From positions 1 through 64,000 of the forward strand of contig NZ_CP055263.1 of NCBI RefSeq assembly GCF_014217835.1: a stretch of 64,000 nucleotides of DNA, written 5' to 3'. The stretch comes from Metabacillus sp. KUDC1714 (lineage in GTDB: Bacteria; Bacillota; Bacilli; Bacillales; Bacillaceae). Within the stretch, counting starts at the first letter, position 1. The number at the start of each line of letters is the position of its first letter. A program made the translations under genes and the position numbers. The notes under the pieces were generated by a model. That model was not told the DNA's origin and did not search any database. It was given only the letters and a program-made list of their open reading frames with translations. Positions 57,597 through 64,000 of this stretch are shown in pieces.

Positions 57597-58154
57597 TTAC
57601 GGATTTAAATTATTTGAAGTGTCACCATCTGGATTACTTCTAATGTAGGGTTCTATATAAGAACCACCACGAAAGTGTCCTTCAACTTCATGTATACCAG
57701 GATTATTGTAATCTCCCGGTCCCCCTTCTACATCTGTACAATTACTCTGTCCATTTTCCATAACTATGCAATCTGGCTCAGGGTTGAATATTAAGTCAAA
57801 AAATGCTCCTCCAATACCAATAATAAAGAATAAAATTCCACCCATTATGATAAAGAAACATCCATATCCGGAAGCTTTCTCCATTACATCTTTATTATTT
57901 GTAAAGAGGCTTACAGTTGATTGGATTGATCCAGGAATAAAAAAAAGACAGACTATGCCAACTATAGTGTTAAAGATACCTCTATCATCAACGTTTAGAT
58001 TCCATTTAAAGTTACCAAAGTATAAAAGAACTAAAAGTAAGCCTAACAAAAACAAGCTAAAAGCATTACCCATACTTTCATCATTTAATCCACTTTTTCT
58101 TAGTAATAGTAGACCTAAAAGAGCAATAATACATGCTATTAACAGAAATACCAT
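57597..58154 (-). CDS. Unknown membrane protein with a conserved phage-like C-terminal motif
   Basis: 185 residues. Four membrane segments in the first 125 residues (VFLLIACIIALLGLLLL; AFSLFLLGLLLVLLYFG; GIFNTIVGIVCLFFIPG; GCFFIIMGGILFFIIGIGG), then a polar tail ending HFRGGSYIEPYIRSNPDGDT, a motif pattern seen at the ends of diverse phage and accessory proteins (GxYxxPYxRxxPDGxxxNN). Function unknown. ATG 58154 with AGAGGAAG upstream is preferred over ATG 58175, which has no ribosome site. Confidence 0.65.
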   Translation of the reverse strand: MVFLLIACIIALLGLLLLRKSGLNDESMGNAFSLFLLGLLLVLLYFGNFKWNLNVDDRGIFNTIVGIVCLFFIPGSIQSTVSLFTNNKDVMEKASGYGCFFIIMGGILFFIIGIGGAFFDLIFNPEPDCIVMENGQSNCTDVEGGPGDYNNPGIHEVEGHFRGGSYIEPYIRSNPDGDTSNNLNP

Positions 58155-58184
58155 TTTCAAACTTCCTCTATTCATATTTAATAT

Positions 58185-58547
58185 TTACTTAATATTAAAT
58201 AATTCTTCCCTACTTATCTCTCCACGTTCTGCCATTGAGTGATGGTATGTACACACTGATATAAGGTTGCTGTCATCTAATCGTTTACTAAAGTCCTCAA
58301 CAAGAGGTACGACGTGATGTACTTGTATGTTAGTATAGTTGTACCTCTGCTGTGTGTTATACAGTTCCCTTAAGCATACCTGACACATGTGTCTATCCCT
58401 ATCTCTTATGTACTTACGTTTGTTCTGCCATGCTTTAGTCCACCTAAACTTATCGGCCTTTGATATTACCTTCTGCTTGTTAGGCTTCTTATCACATACA
58501 TACTTCCTATCGTGAATATCACCACAATAGACACATGATTTAAGCAT
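58185..58547 (-). CDS. HNH endonuclease, phage-type
   Basis: 120 residues. Zinc-type cysteines CVYCG near the start and CQVCLREL near 55, then the HNH core VHHVVPLVED, NLISVCTYHHSMAERG. It resembles small HNH nucleases from Gram-positive phages, which nick or cut DNA during packaging or homing; no terminase is next to it. Its ATG overlaps the upstream gene by 8 bp (coupled translation). Confidence 0.8.
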   Translation of the reverse strand: MLKSCVYCGDIHDRKYVCDKKPNKQKVISKADKFRWTKAWQNKRKYIRDRDRHMCQVCLRELYNTQQRYNYTNIQVHHVVPLVEDFSKRLDDSNLISVCTYHHSMAERGEISREELFNIK

Positions 58548-58749
58548 TACCTGTCAAACCCTGTTCATGTTCATTATACCTTTCTTCCAACTTATCTAAT
58601 TTCCGATTCACTCCATCTATTTGTTTTTGCATCTTATACATTTCCCACATGAATTGTAACTTATCATTCATACGTATAGACTCTTCAATACTCTTCTGTG
58701 CTGCCTCTATACCATTAGAAATGTCACCGGTTTTATCATACTCAAGCAT
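58540..58749 (-). CDS. Small coiled-coil protein of unknown function
   Basis: 69 residues, mostly charged heptad-like helix (FMWEMYKMQKQIDGVNRKLD then KLEERYNEH). ATG after GGAGATG. It overlaps the HNH gene, so the two are one transcription unit. Family not recognised. Confidence 0.6.
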   Translation of the reverse strand: MLEYDKTGDISNGIEAAQKSIEESIRMNDKLQFMWEMYKMQKQIDGVNRKLDKLEERYNEHEQGLTGNA

Positions 58750-58784
58750 TTAATCATCTCCGTTTCATCTAAATTTAAGCAAAA

Positions 58785-58818
58785 TAAAAGCTCTCAAATT
58801 AATAAGAGCTTTTAAACA
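58785..58818 (-). terminator. Terminator of the TM protein gene
   Basis: AAAAGCTCT and AGAGCTTTT flank a short AT loop, followed by ATTTTG on the minus strand. Nearly the same 33 bp recur at 59443. Confidence 0.7.
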
Positions 58819-59387
58819 TTTTCATCATTTTCAAGCAAAGTTTTTGATAACTGATCTGCTAGGCTTGAACAATGGTTATGCATTTCAGTCATATCGGAAT
58901 CTACTTTCCTGCTATTATAACGGCCTAATACTATATGATCATCTGACCAATATTCTTCGATATAGTTTTTAAACGTAGCCCAAACAGAATCAATTAAAAA
59001 CTGCTCACTCTCGTCAAAATACTTCCCTAAAAATTCGTCACTAAATTCATGACTTAAAGGCTCCTCTAACAATACCTTATAGCTAAATTGGTTAGTAGAC
59101 TCCAATGTGTATCGTAATTTAACTGCTTTTTTCCACATTTCAGTCCTATAACGCTCTTTAAGTCTCTGGTGCTCTTGCCTTTGCTCATTGGAAATTGCAA
59201 CAGCAAGTTCATGATTAGCTTCAGCCAGTTTATTTGTCTGCTGCGTAGCTTTCCACAACAACCAACTAAAAACACCTGTAACAATAATACCAATCCCTGT
59301 AACAACAACGCCTAAAAATGTAATAAATAAATCAGTTGTATCTTTAAGTCCAATTTCTTTAAGATAAAATAATAGTAAGTCTAACAT
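58812..59387 (-). CDS. Unknown protein with N-terminal membrane anchor
   Basis: 191 residues. One strong helix near 20-45 (LFITFLGVVVTGIGIIVTGV followed by FSWLLWKATQQ) then a cytoplasmic coiled-coil-like, charged region (ANHELAVAISNEQRQEHQRL). No catalytic motif noted. ATG after AAGGAGA. Own terminator 3'. Function unknown. Confidence 0.6.
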   Translation of the reverse strand: MLDLLLFYLKEIGLKDTTDLFITFLGVVVTGIGIIVTGVFSWLLWKATQQTNKLAEANHELAVAISNEQRQEHQRLKERYRTEMWKKAVKLRYTLESTNQFSYKVLLEEPLSHEFSDEFLGKYFDESEQFLIDSVWATFKNYIEEYWSDDHIVLGRYNSRKVDSDMTEMHNHCSSLADQLSKTLLENDENV

Positions 59388-59442
59388 TGCAATCTCCTTA
59401 TTGAATGATCAATAAAAGGATACCATATTTTTCAACTAATAA

Positions 59443-59475
59443 AATAAAAGCTCTCAAATTAATGAGAGCTTTGTT
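59443..59475 (-). terminator. Terminator of the 59-residue gene
   Basis: AAAGCTCTCA and TGAGAGCTTT pair around AATTAA; near copy of the hairpin at 58785. Confidence 0.65.
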
Positions 59476-59476
59476 G

Positions 59477-59656
59477 TTAAACTATATGTTTATTAAATAT
59501 ACGATTTAAATAAATTTGTTCAATTTCTTCAAACTGCTCTTCTTTACTTCTTTGATTGTTAGTTAGGATTAACATAATCTCCATTAATGTTTCTTTAACT
59601 TTCTCTAGAGACATTTCTTCATTAAATACTCTTTCAGATTTACTTTGAGCACTCAT
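59477..59656 (-). CDS. Small acidic helical protein
   Basis: 59 residues (MSAQSKSERVFNEEMSLEKV...). Start ATG 59656 has AAAGGAGG 8 nt upstream; a longer reading to 59695 uses no ribosome site. Amphipathic helices, no family recognised. Possibly a small regulator of an integrated element; this is speculation. Confidence 0.55.
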   Translation of the reverse strand: MSAQSKSERVFNEEMSLEKVKETLMEIMLILTNNQRSKEEQFEEIEQIYLNRIFNKHIV

Positions 59657-59787
59657 TATGAATCCCTCCTTTGAATAACAATTCGATACGATCATTAAGG
59701 AATCCTTCTGCTAAAGTAACTATATTTCTGTTAAATTAATACATTAATAAAACGAGTCGCTTTTTTGAATAGGGAGAATCGAGGCAA

Positions 59788-59822
59788 AATAAAAGCAGTC
59801 CTCGATGAAGGATTGCTTTATT
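59788..59822 (-). terminator. Terminator of the 143-residue gene
   Basis: AAAGCAGTCCT and AGGATTGCTTT pair (one G-U), with TTTTGCC on the minus strand. Confidence 0.7.
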
Positions 59823-60252
59823 ATTTTTTATTTATACTATCAATAATCCTTTGCATTTCTTTTTGATTTTGGCTTGTGAATTCTCGAATATTTTTCAGTG
59901 GGTCAACTGGATTATTTTTGACATATTCCAAGAATAAACCACTAATTTCCTTCATTTTTTCTTCATCGTCAAGAATGGATGTTGTCTTTATTTTCTTATT
60001 TAAGATGTCAATTAGATCTTTTCTTTCCTCTAATGATAATTGATTACCTGAATTCAACCATTCTTTGACCAATTTATACATTCCCCATGGTTGTAAGCTT
60101 ATTTTATCGCCTGTTCCCATCTCGTTTCCAATATCAACCTCACCATTGTCCTGAACACTATACCAAGGTGACTTACTGGTATTATAATTACTCAAATCTT
60201 CCTTGTTCCAAGTCATTTCCAACATATCCTCATCAAATATTTTTACAATCAA
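59821..60252 (-). CDS. Unknown soluble protein
   Basis: 143 residues if read from TTG 60252; ATG 60225 is an alternative and neither has a good ribosome site. N-terminal part with Trp/Tyr (KSPWYSVQDNGEVDIGNEMG), then helices. No membrane segment, no motif recognised. Single gene with its own terminator. Confidence 0.5.
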   Translation of the reverse strand: MIVKIFDEDMLEMTWNKEDLSNYNTSKSPWYSVQDNGEVDIGNEMGTGDKISLQPWGMYKLVKEWLNSGNQLSLEERKDLIDILNKKIKTTSILDDEEKMKEISGLFLEYVKNNPVDPLKNIREFTSQNQKEMQRIIDSINKK

Positions 60253-60368
60253 ACATTCAACAAGTTATGTCAAAAGTCCTTTATTTCCACAAACAATTTA
60301 CAATAAATTCAAATTTTCCTAAACTTAATTTATTATAATTGGCCTATAAACCAAAAGGAGTGAGTATA

Positions 60369-60593
60369 ATGAAACGGGAATATAAAAAGCAAGGGTATCA
60401 TTTATTTAAACGCATCATGTATTTAACTCTTGAGCAATATAATCGTCATCACATATATGGGAAGAATTCCAAACAAGCTAAAAATTCAATGAAACAGTTG
60501 CAAATTTTGATGGATCTACGTGATGAACATATAGAATCATACAAACGAGAAAGACACCCTAAAAATGAGTGTCTCAATCAGCTATTGTGTTAG
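60369..60593 (+). CDS. Small basic protein of unknown function
   Basis: 74 residues starting MKREYKKQGYHLFKRIMY, very rich in Lys/Arg/Tyr/His. ATG 60369 follows AAAAGGAG. The only plus-strand gene of the island besides the IS. Its end overlaps the convergent lipoprotein gene by 20 bp. Family not recognised. Confidence 0.6.
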   Translation: MKREYKKQGYHLFKRIMYLTLEQYNRHHIYGKNSKQAKNSMKQLQILMDLRDEHIESYKRERHPKNECLNQLLC

Positions 60594-60741
60594 TGGGATC
60601 TGTTTCTATTTCTTCATCTGTTGATTCAACTTCATCTGTTATTTCTTTATCTGTATCAGTTGGAATATCTTCATCAACATTATTACAAGCAGTAAACAAA
60701 AGAACTAACATCACTAATAACACAATTTTTAACCACTTCAA
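60574..60741 (-). CDS. Small lipoprotein, 55 residues
   Basis: TTG 60741, 8 nt after GAGGG, opens a 55-codon frame: MKWLKIVLLVMLVLLFTAC with a clear lipobox (Cys19), then a very acidic tail (DEDIPTDTDKEITDEVESTD). The mature peptide would be a membrane-tethered acidic chain of about 37 residues. A plus-strand frame over the same bases is Ser/Val-rich and lacks a ribosome site. Terminates near a hairpin at 60550-60576. Function unknown. Confidence 0.65.
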   Translation of the reverse strand: MKWLKIVLLVMLVLLFTACNNVDEDIPTDTDKEITDEVESTDEEIETDPTNTIAD

Positions 60742-60808
60742 AATATCACCCTCAATGATTTATAGGTACAATATTTAAAATGGTCAAATTAATTAATTCA
60801 TAAACACT

Positions 60809-60857
60809 AAAAGTCACTCAATGTCTAACTTACGTTACGACTAACGAGTGACTTTTT
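60809..60857 (-). terminator. Terminator of the HEPN-like gene
   Basis: AAAAGTCACTC and GAGTGACTTTTT pair over a 27-nt loop with inner GTTA/TAAC pairing; T-run on both strands. Confidence 0.75.
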
Positions 60858-60861
60858 CTAA

Positions 60862-61485
60862 TTATGTATTAAATTCACAAATTAATTTTTCAACATCTTC
60901 TTTATTATGTGATCCTTTATAAAATACGTTACCCGACTCAAGAGCAAGAAATTTAATTACATTAATTATTTCCTTAATAATCCATTGTTCACTCTTTGTT
61001 ATACCTAAAGCTTTTGGTTTGAAGTGAGCAAATTCATTTCTGTAATGAATCATTTTTTTTATAGCTTGATGTTGCATATCTGTCATTTTTAAGACTTTGC
61101 TATCCAGTCTTTGAGTCATTATGCCCTCATCCTGACAATAGTCTAGAATATCCCAAATTGATAATAATTGACTTGCATTGTAATCGACAACTTGATCTAA
61201 AATTGATTCATTTTCTACTACAAATCCCATTTGTTCATAATATTTAACCGTTTCTTTTTTCTTTTGTTCAAATTTTGCCTTTCCTAATTTCATTTCAAGA
61301 ACTCTTTCAATAGTAATCCCTTTAACAGCACAAACTCCAAAACCATATAAAGCACCGTGCAACGAAATCATAAGCCATTTAAAACAATACTTATCTTTTC
61401 TATTTTTATAATAAAATGCTGCTTTTTCTAAATAATCAATTGAATTATCTAATTCATCTGTATGTAATATAAATTCATCTCTCAC
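60862..61485 (-). CDS. HEPN-like protein, orphan
   Basis: 207 residues, all helical. A possible HEPN Rx4H motif is RNEFAH (Arg149-x4-His154) in MIHYRNEFAHFKPKALG; HEPN domains are frequently RNases of toxin-antitoxin, abortive-infection or host-defence systems. No MNT nucleotidyltransferase partner adjoins it. GTG 61485 after GAGGTGG. The motif is short and common enough that this is a tentative call; a non-nuclease HEPN is equally possible. Confidence 0.55.
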   Translation of the reverse strand: MRDEFILHTDELDNSIDYLEKAAFYYKNRKDKYCFKWLMISLHGALYGFGVCAVKGITIERVLEMKLGKAKFEQKKKETVKYYEQMGFVVENESILDQVVDYNASQLLSIWDILDYCQDEGIMTQRLDSKVLKMTDMQHQAIKKMIHYRNEFAHFKPKALGITKSEQWIIKEIINVIKFLALESGNVFYKGSHNKEDVEKLICEFNT

Positions 61486-61547
61486 TTAAACCACCTCATT
61501 ACCACTTTAAGACAATGAGATGATTCAGTAAATATATTTTTATTTCC

Positions 61548-61739
61548 TTAATGGATTACATTCTGATTGAGAAGTTTTTTAAGCATCTCAAATTGAGTTT
61601 GAAGACTAGATTCATTTAACATACCTGCTGAAAAGCCAGTATCAAATCCAGCTAAAGCAATTCTAATGGACTTGTCTGAAATGCCAATATCTCTCAATGA
61701 TTGTTCATAACACTTTTTTGCATCATCTCTGAAGTTCAA
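61548..61739 (-). CDS. Small unknown protein
   Basis: 63 residues (MNFRDDAKKCYEQSLRDIGI...). TTG 61739 is 6 nt after GAGGGGTG; a GTG at 61748 would lie inside that site. Contains a helix-turn-like stretch (GISDKSIRIALAGFDTGFSA), family not recognised. Confidence 0.5.
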   Translation of the reverse strand: MNFRDDAKKCYEQSLRDIGISDKSIRIALAGFDTGFSAGMLNESSLQTQFEMLKKLLNQNVIH

Positions 61740-61831
61740 TAACGTCACCCCTCATCTAATTTAATGATATCAAGGTGATGTTTATTGAGCTATGTATACA
61801 AGGCTATTTTCATTCAAAATGTGCTTTATAT

Positions 61832-62077
61832 CTATATGTTATTGGTTCTTATTCTTTTATGTAATGTTCTAAAATAACCATCAATGTACTCATACGTTTC
61901 TTTGGTGTCTCCAGCAACCATAAAAATTTCTTCTTCTGCTGCTTCCATATCCCCTTCAAATAATTCCATTATGTAATCTTGTTTAAGTAAAGTTTCAACT
62001 ATATCCTCTACAGCTACAGACATTTCATTATGTATAAATTCAGTGACACCATTATTATGTATATTGTATTTAATCAT
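61832..62077 (-). CDS. Small acidic unknown protein
   Basis: 81 residues, acidic (FEGDMEAAEEEIFMV). ATG overlaps the stop of the upstream HNH remnant by 4 bp (ATGA), so it was cotranslated with an intact upstream gene. Function unknown. Confidence 0.5.
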   Translation of the reverse strand: MIKYNIHNNGVTEFIHNEMSVAVEDIVETLLKQDYIMELFEGDMEAAEEEIFMVAGDTKETYEYIDGYFRTLHKRIRTNNI

Positions 62078-62624
62078 TCTGTTGCTTCTCTGTATGTATT
62101 TGAAAGTATGATGTTCTGCACCGATCTAGCCGATACACCTAGTTCAATTCCTTTTTGGCGATACCACTCTATTTTTGCACATGTACGATTCTTAAACTCT
62201 TCTCTAAGATGTTTAGAAATATCCAAAGACAATCTGACTTTATTCCAATGTCTGTCTCTAGAGTTCTGCTTATTTTGTTGGTCTGTAACCAATCTTAAAT
62301 TTTCTAATTTATTATTACGTGGATCTTATCGATATGATCGATCTGTAAGCCTTGTGACAACCAGTAATCCTTTGTTACACCCATTGCGGAACTGAGTACA
62401 ATTTCATACTTGTACATGGGAACTGGTTTACCTCCATTATCTGGAATCAGACGTGTCATTAAATATTGTCCATTATCCCCTGTGCCTTTACAGAACTCAC
62501 TATCAAGCAACCACTTGCAACTAACTTTAGAATAAACTCTTCCTGTAGGTGTATGGCAAAGGTATTGCGAAAACCCAGGAACAGGTGTCATTTCACCTTT
62601 TAATAGTTCAAATTTTTCATTCAT
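62074..62624 (-). pseudogene. HNH endonuclease (NUMOD4-HNH type), frameshifted
   Basis: Two consecutive frames make one protein. 62304-62624 encodes a NUMOD4-like start (VPGFSQYLCHTPTGRVYSKV) up to LQIDHIDK, then shifts. Reading one base differently near 62325, the next frame continues DPRNNKLENLRLVTDQQNKQNS, the classic HNH continuation, then a helix-turn-helix-like tail (LGVSARSVQNIIL). A one-base loss at about GATAAGATCC explains it. Either a real mutation or a sequence error. ATG 62624 with GGAGTGG upstream. Confidence 0.8.
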
Positions 62625-62928
62625 CTATATTTCCACTCCTAATAATTTAATTTGAGTGCAAACAAAAAAGACACCTTCAACCATTGGAGAAATGGCGGTG
62701 CCTCTCTTTTTACATCAGCTAATTATTGAAATGTGTGTCTCACGACATGACGTTTAAACTCCAATAGTTACCTAATTCACCCTCTCCCAAATGGATCAGG
62801 TAACTATTGCAAATTAAACAAAAAAAGACACCAACAAATTAATGTCAGTGTCAATTAAAGGAGAATAATTAATAATAAAAATTCGATAATTATTAATCTA
62901 TAACTATAACTATCACCAGTGAGGTCGG
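62625..62928. other. Intergenic region with hairpins and a 12-bp inverted repeat
   Basis: No gene seen. It holds a hairpin of terminator type at about 62665-62715 (AAAAAGACACC ... GGTGCCTCTC then TTTTT), an exact 12-bp inverted repeat CAATAGTTACCT / AGGTAACTATTG at 62762-62809 with a 24-bp spacer, and a second GACAC/GTGTC hairpin near 62828. The inverted repeat could be a repressor operator. Confidence 0.5.
62762..62809. promoter_or_regulatory. Exact 12-bp inverted repeat, possible operator
   Basis: Arms at 62762-62773 and 62798-62809, no U-tract. Its position upstream of the minus-strand HNH remnant makes an operator possible. No protein is proposed. Confidence 0.4.
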
Positions 62929-63342
62929 TTAGACCTCACATATAGTAACAGTTGCACTAAAACTTTTCTTATCTTCCTTAACAGGTGTAGTAACAGTATT
63001 AAATATCACTTTCCATCCGTTCATTCCCATACTAATACCACTTTTAGCAATATAATCAGGGGCAATACTACAAAGCATATCGTCACCACTATAAATATTT
63101 GCATATCCTTTATCAGGTACAGTCTTTAAAGTGAATGATTTACCAATTAAATTATTTGTAATTTCCTTAGCTTTTTTATTTCTAGAAAGAATTCTCACCT
63201 TTTTATTCTTTACCGGTTCAATTTTATTTTCGTCTTGCTTCTCATACCAGTAATGACATAAGTATTCAGAATGCTCATTTTCAACATCTAAAATAGCATA
63301 ATTTCTACCCATCGTAGATAAGACAGTATATTTACCATTCAC
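62929..63342 (-). CDS. Unknown phage-like protein
   Basis: 137 residues from GTG 63342, which lacks a convincing ribosome site; the frame is open further upstream without ATG/GTG/TTG. The middle (VKNKKVRILSRNKKAKEITN) is basic; the end has FSATVTICEV. No motif recognised. It lies 25 bp after the next gene and is probably cotranscribed. Confidence 0.45.
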   Translation of the reverse strand: MNGKYTVLSTMGRNYAILDVENEHSEYLCHYWYEKQDENKIEPVKNKKVRILSRNKKAKEITNNLIGKSFTLKTVPDKGYANIYSGDDMLCSIAPDYIAKSGISMGMNGWKVIFNTVTTPVKEDKKSFSATVTICEV

Positions 63343-63367
63343 TAAATCAGTACTTATTACAATCGGA

Positions 63368-64000
63368 TTATCTAGGAAACTTGTTTCTTTCCTGTTTTAC
63401 CTCAACTTGTTTAATAGTCATTTTATTATCTTTTACTTCAGCAATGCCTGCATTATTTTCCTTTGTATTAATACGTCCTAAATCATATAATACCGTTCTA
63501 AGATCTAACTTATTTTCAAGAGCATTATATCTCATACCTTCATAACAAACATCCCAGGCAAAGTCATAATTATCTTCTTGTCTATATGTTAATTCAACAA
63601 CAGCAGTTGCTAAAATACTAAGATTAGGCTCAACTTGATGGCATAATAAACGATATTTCTTTTTAATTAGTGAGTATTTAGCTCGAATAATATCTCTTTC
63701 TTCTGGATCTTGTTTCATTTTAGCTTTATTTTCAAAATCCCTAACTTCATTATTTACAACTCTTCTTTCCACTTTGTAATCCTTATACAAAGGCCTTAAT
63801 TTATCAATCACTTCATTAATGTAATTAAAATATGGTAATTGATTTCTATATTGGAAAATCTCTAATGGATTAATAATTGATTGATAATAATCAGGGTCAA
63901 TATCCTTTAAGTATAAATCATCAATCTTATCCTTTTGTTTCTCAATCCATCTAACATACTGATTTAATGGTGAATCTGTATCACTACTAAATTCATCTCG
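63368..64000 (-). CDS. Unknown protein, N-terminus beyond window
   Basis: The frame stays open from 63368 to the right edge (about 211 codons; visible upstream peptide includes SPLNQYVRWIEKQKDKIDDL). A short gene from GTG 63811 would lack a ribosome site, so the gene is longer. The end includes LLCHQVEPNLSILATAVVEL and NYDFAWDVCYEGMRYNALEN, which recalls the C-terminal part of large phage-encoded replication proteins, but I cannot name the family. Visible part is helical and soluble. Confidence 0.55.
   Translation of the reverse strand, partial: RDEFSSDTDSPLNQYVRWIEKQKDKIDDLYLKDIDPDYYQSIINPLEIFQYRNQLPYFNYINEVIDKLRPLYKDYKVERRVVNNEVRDFENKAKMKQDPEERDIIRAKYSLIKKKYRLLCHQVEPNLSILATAVVELTYRQEDNYDFAWDVCYEGMRYNALENKLDLRTVLYDLGRINTKENNAGIAEVKDNKMTIKQVEVKQERNKFPR

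Noticed and set aside
60569..60778. Ser/Val-rich plus-strand frame
   Set aside because: Shadow of the minus-strand lipoprotein gene, which has a ribosome site and a lipobox.
60862..61485. Complete HEPN/MNT toxin-antitoxin module
   Set aside because: Neighbouring small genes lack the nucleotidyltransferase GSxxxG...DxD signature.
62030..62395. 121-residue plus-strand frame
   Set aside because: Antisense to the frameshifted HNH gene and the acidic small gene; no credible start signal.
1..64000. tRNA, rRNA or CRISPR loci
   Set aside because: I scanned for cloverleaf GTTCGA arms, rRNA motifs and regularly spaced repeats and saw none; a tRNA scan would be decisive.

Overview
The window looks like a chromosomal segment of an aerobic, spore-forming Bacillaceae bacterium: AT-rich, with strong Shine-Dalgarno sequences, frequent TTG/GTG starts and bidirectional U-tract terminators. 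About 1-54 kb follows the Bacillus subtilis yqj-yqi region closely (yqjQ, yqjP, proI, yqjN, rnz, zwf, gndA, the yqjH polymerase, yqjE-D-C, yqjA, artPQM, brxB, the bkd operon, bkdR, yqzF, yqiK). It carries insertions that B. subtilis lacks here, notably methylmalonyl-CoA mutase genes. All assignments rest on reading the sequence and recognising families; no search was run.

Layout: (1) 1-2726, a giant TPR protein with an embedded C39-like papain fold, cut by the window edge. (2) 2.8-11.4 kb, short-chain dehydrogenase, metallo-hydrolase, proI behind a T-box leader, a PAS-PAS histidine kinase, a FabZ-like protein lacking its catalytic His, yqjN and RNase Z. (3) 11.8-17.9 kb, the oxidative pentose-phosphate pair zwf/gndA around a 1.2 kb gap with degenerate repeats and two microORFs, then DNA polymerase IV and an orphan CheW. 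(4) 18-24 kb, pbuG under a guanine-type purine riboswitch, a large unknown membrane protein, a SEDS glycosyltransferase and a CAP-domain lipoprotein. (5) 24.2-33.4 kb, yqjE-D-C, the microprotein Prli42, an L,D-transpeptidase, yqjA, the arginine ABC transporter artPQM and bacilliredoxin brxB. (6) 32.4-48.7 kb, the metabolic core: mutA-mutB-meaB and ptb-bcd-buk-lpdV-bkdAA-bkdAB-bkdB with a near-perfect sigma-54 promoter and the activator bkdR. (7) 49-54.8 kb, yqzF, yqiK, yycC, fabHB, a GH36 alpha-galactosidase behind a cre-like site and a YitT-type protein. (8) 55-64 kb, accessory DNA: a complete IS3-family element with 4-bp direct repeats, then a run of mostly minus-strand small unknown genes, two HNH nucleases (one frameshifted), a HEPN-like protein and a small lipoprotein. 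It looks like a prophage or integrated-element remnant, but no integrase, capsid or terminase is visible.

Functionally, branched-chain amino acids are deaminated by Bcd and decarboxylated by the Bkd complex. Ptb/Buk convert acyl-CoA to acid plus ATP. Propionyl-CoA from isoleucine or valine can enter succinyl-CoA through YqjD (carboxyltransferase subunit), YqjC (epimerase) and MutAB with its chaperone MeaB. FabHB nearby can use the branched acyl-CoA primers for iso/anteiso fatty acids. I found no convincing new defence or mobile system. The most unusual items are the T-box without an evident canonical stem I, the TPR-C39 giant protein, the IS end that folds as its own terminator, a cluster of overlooked microORFs, and the accessory island.
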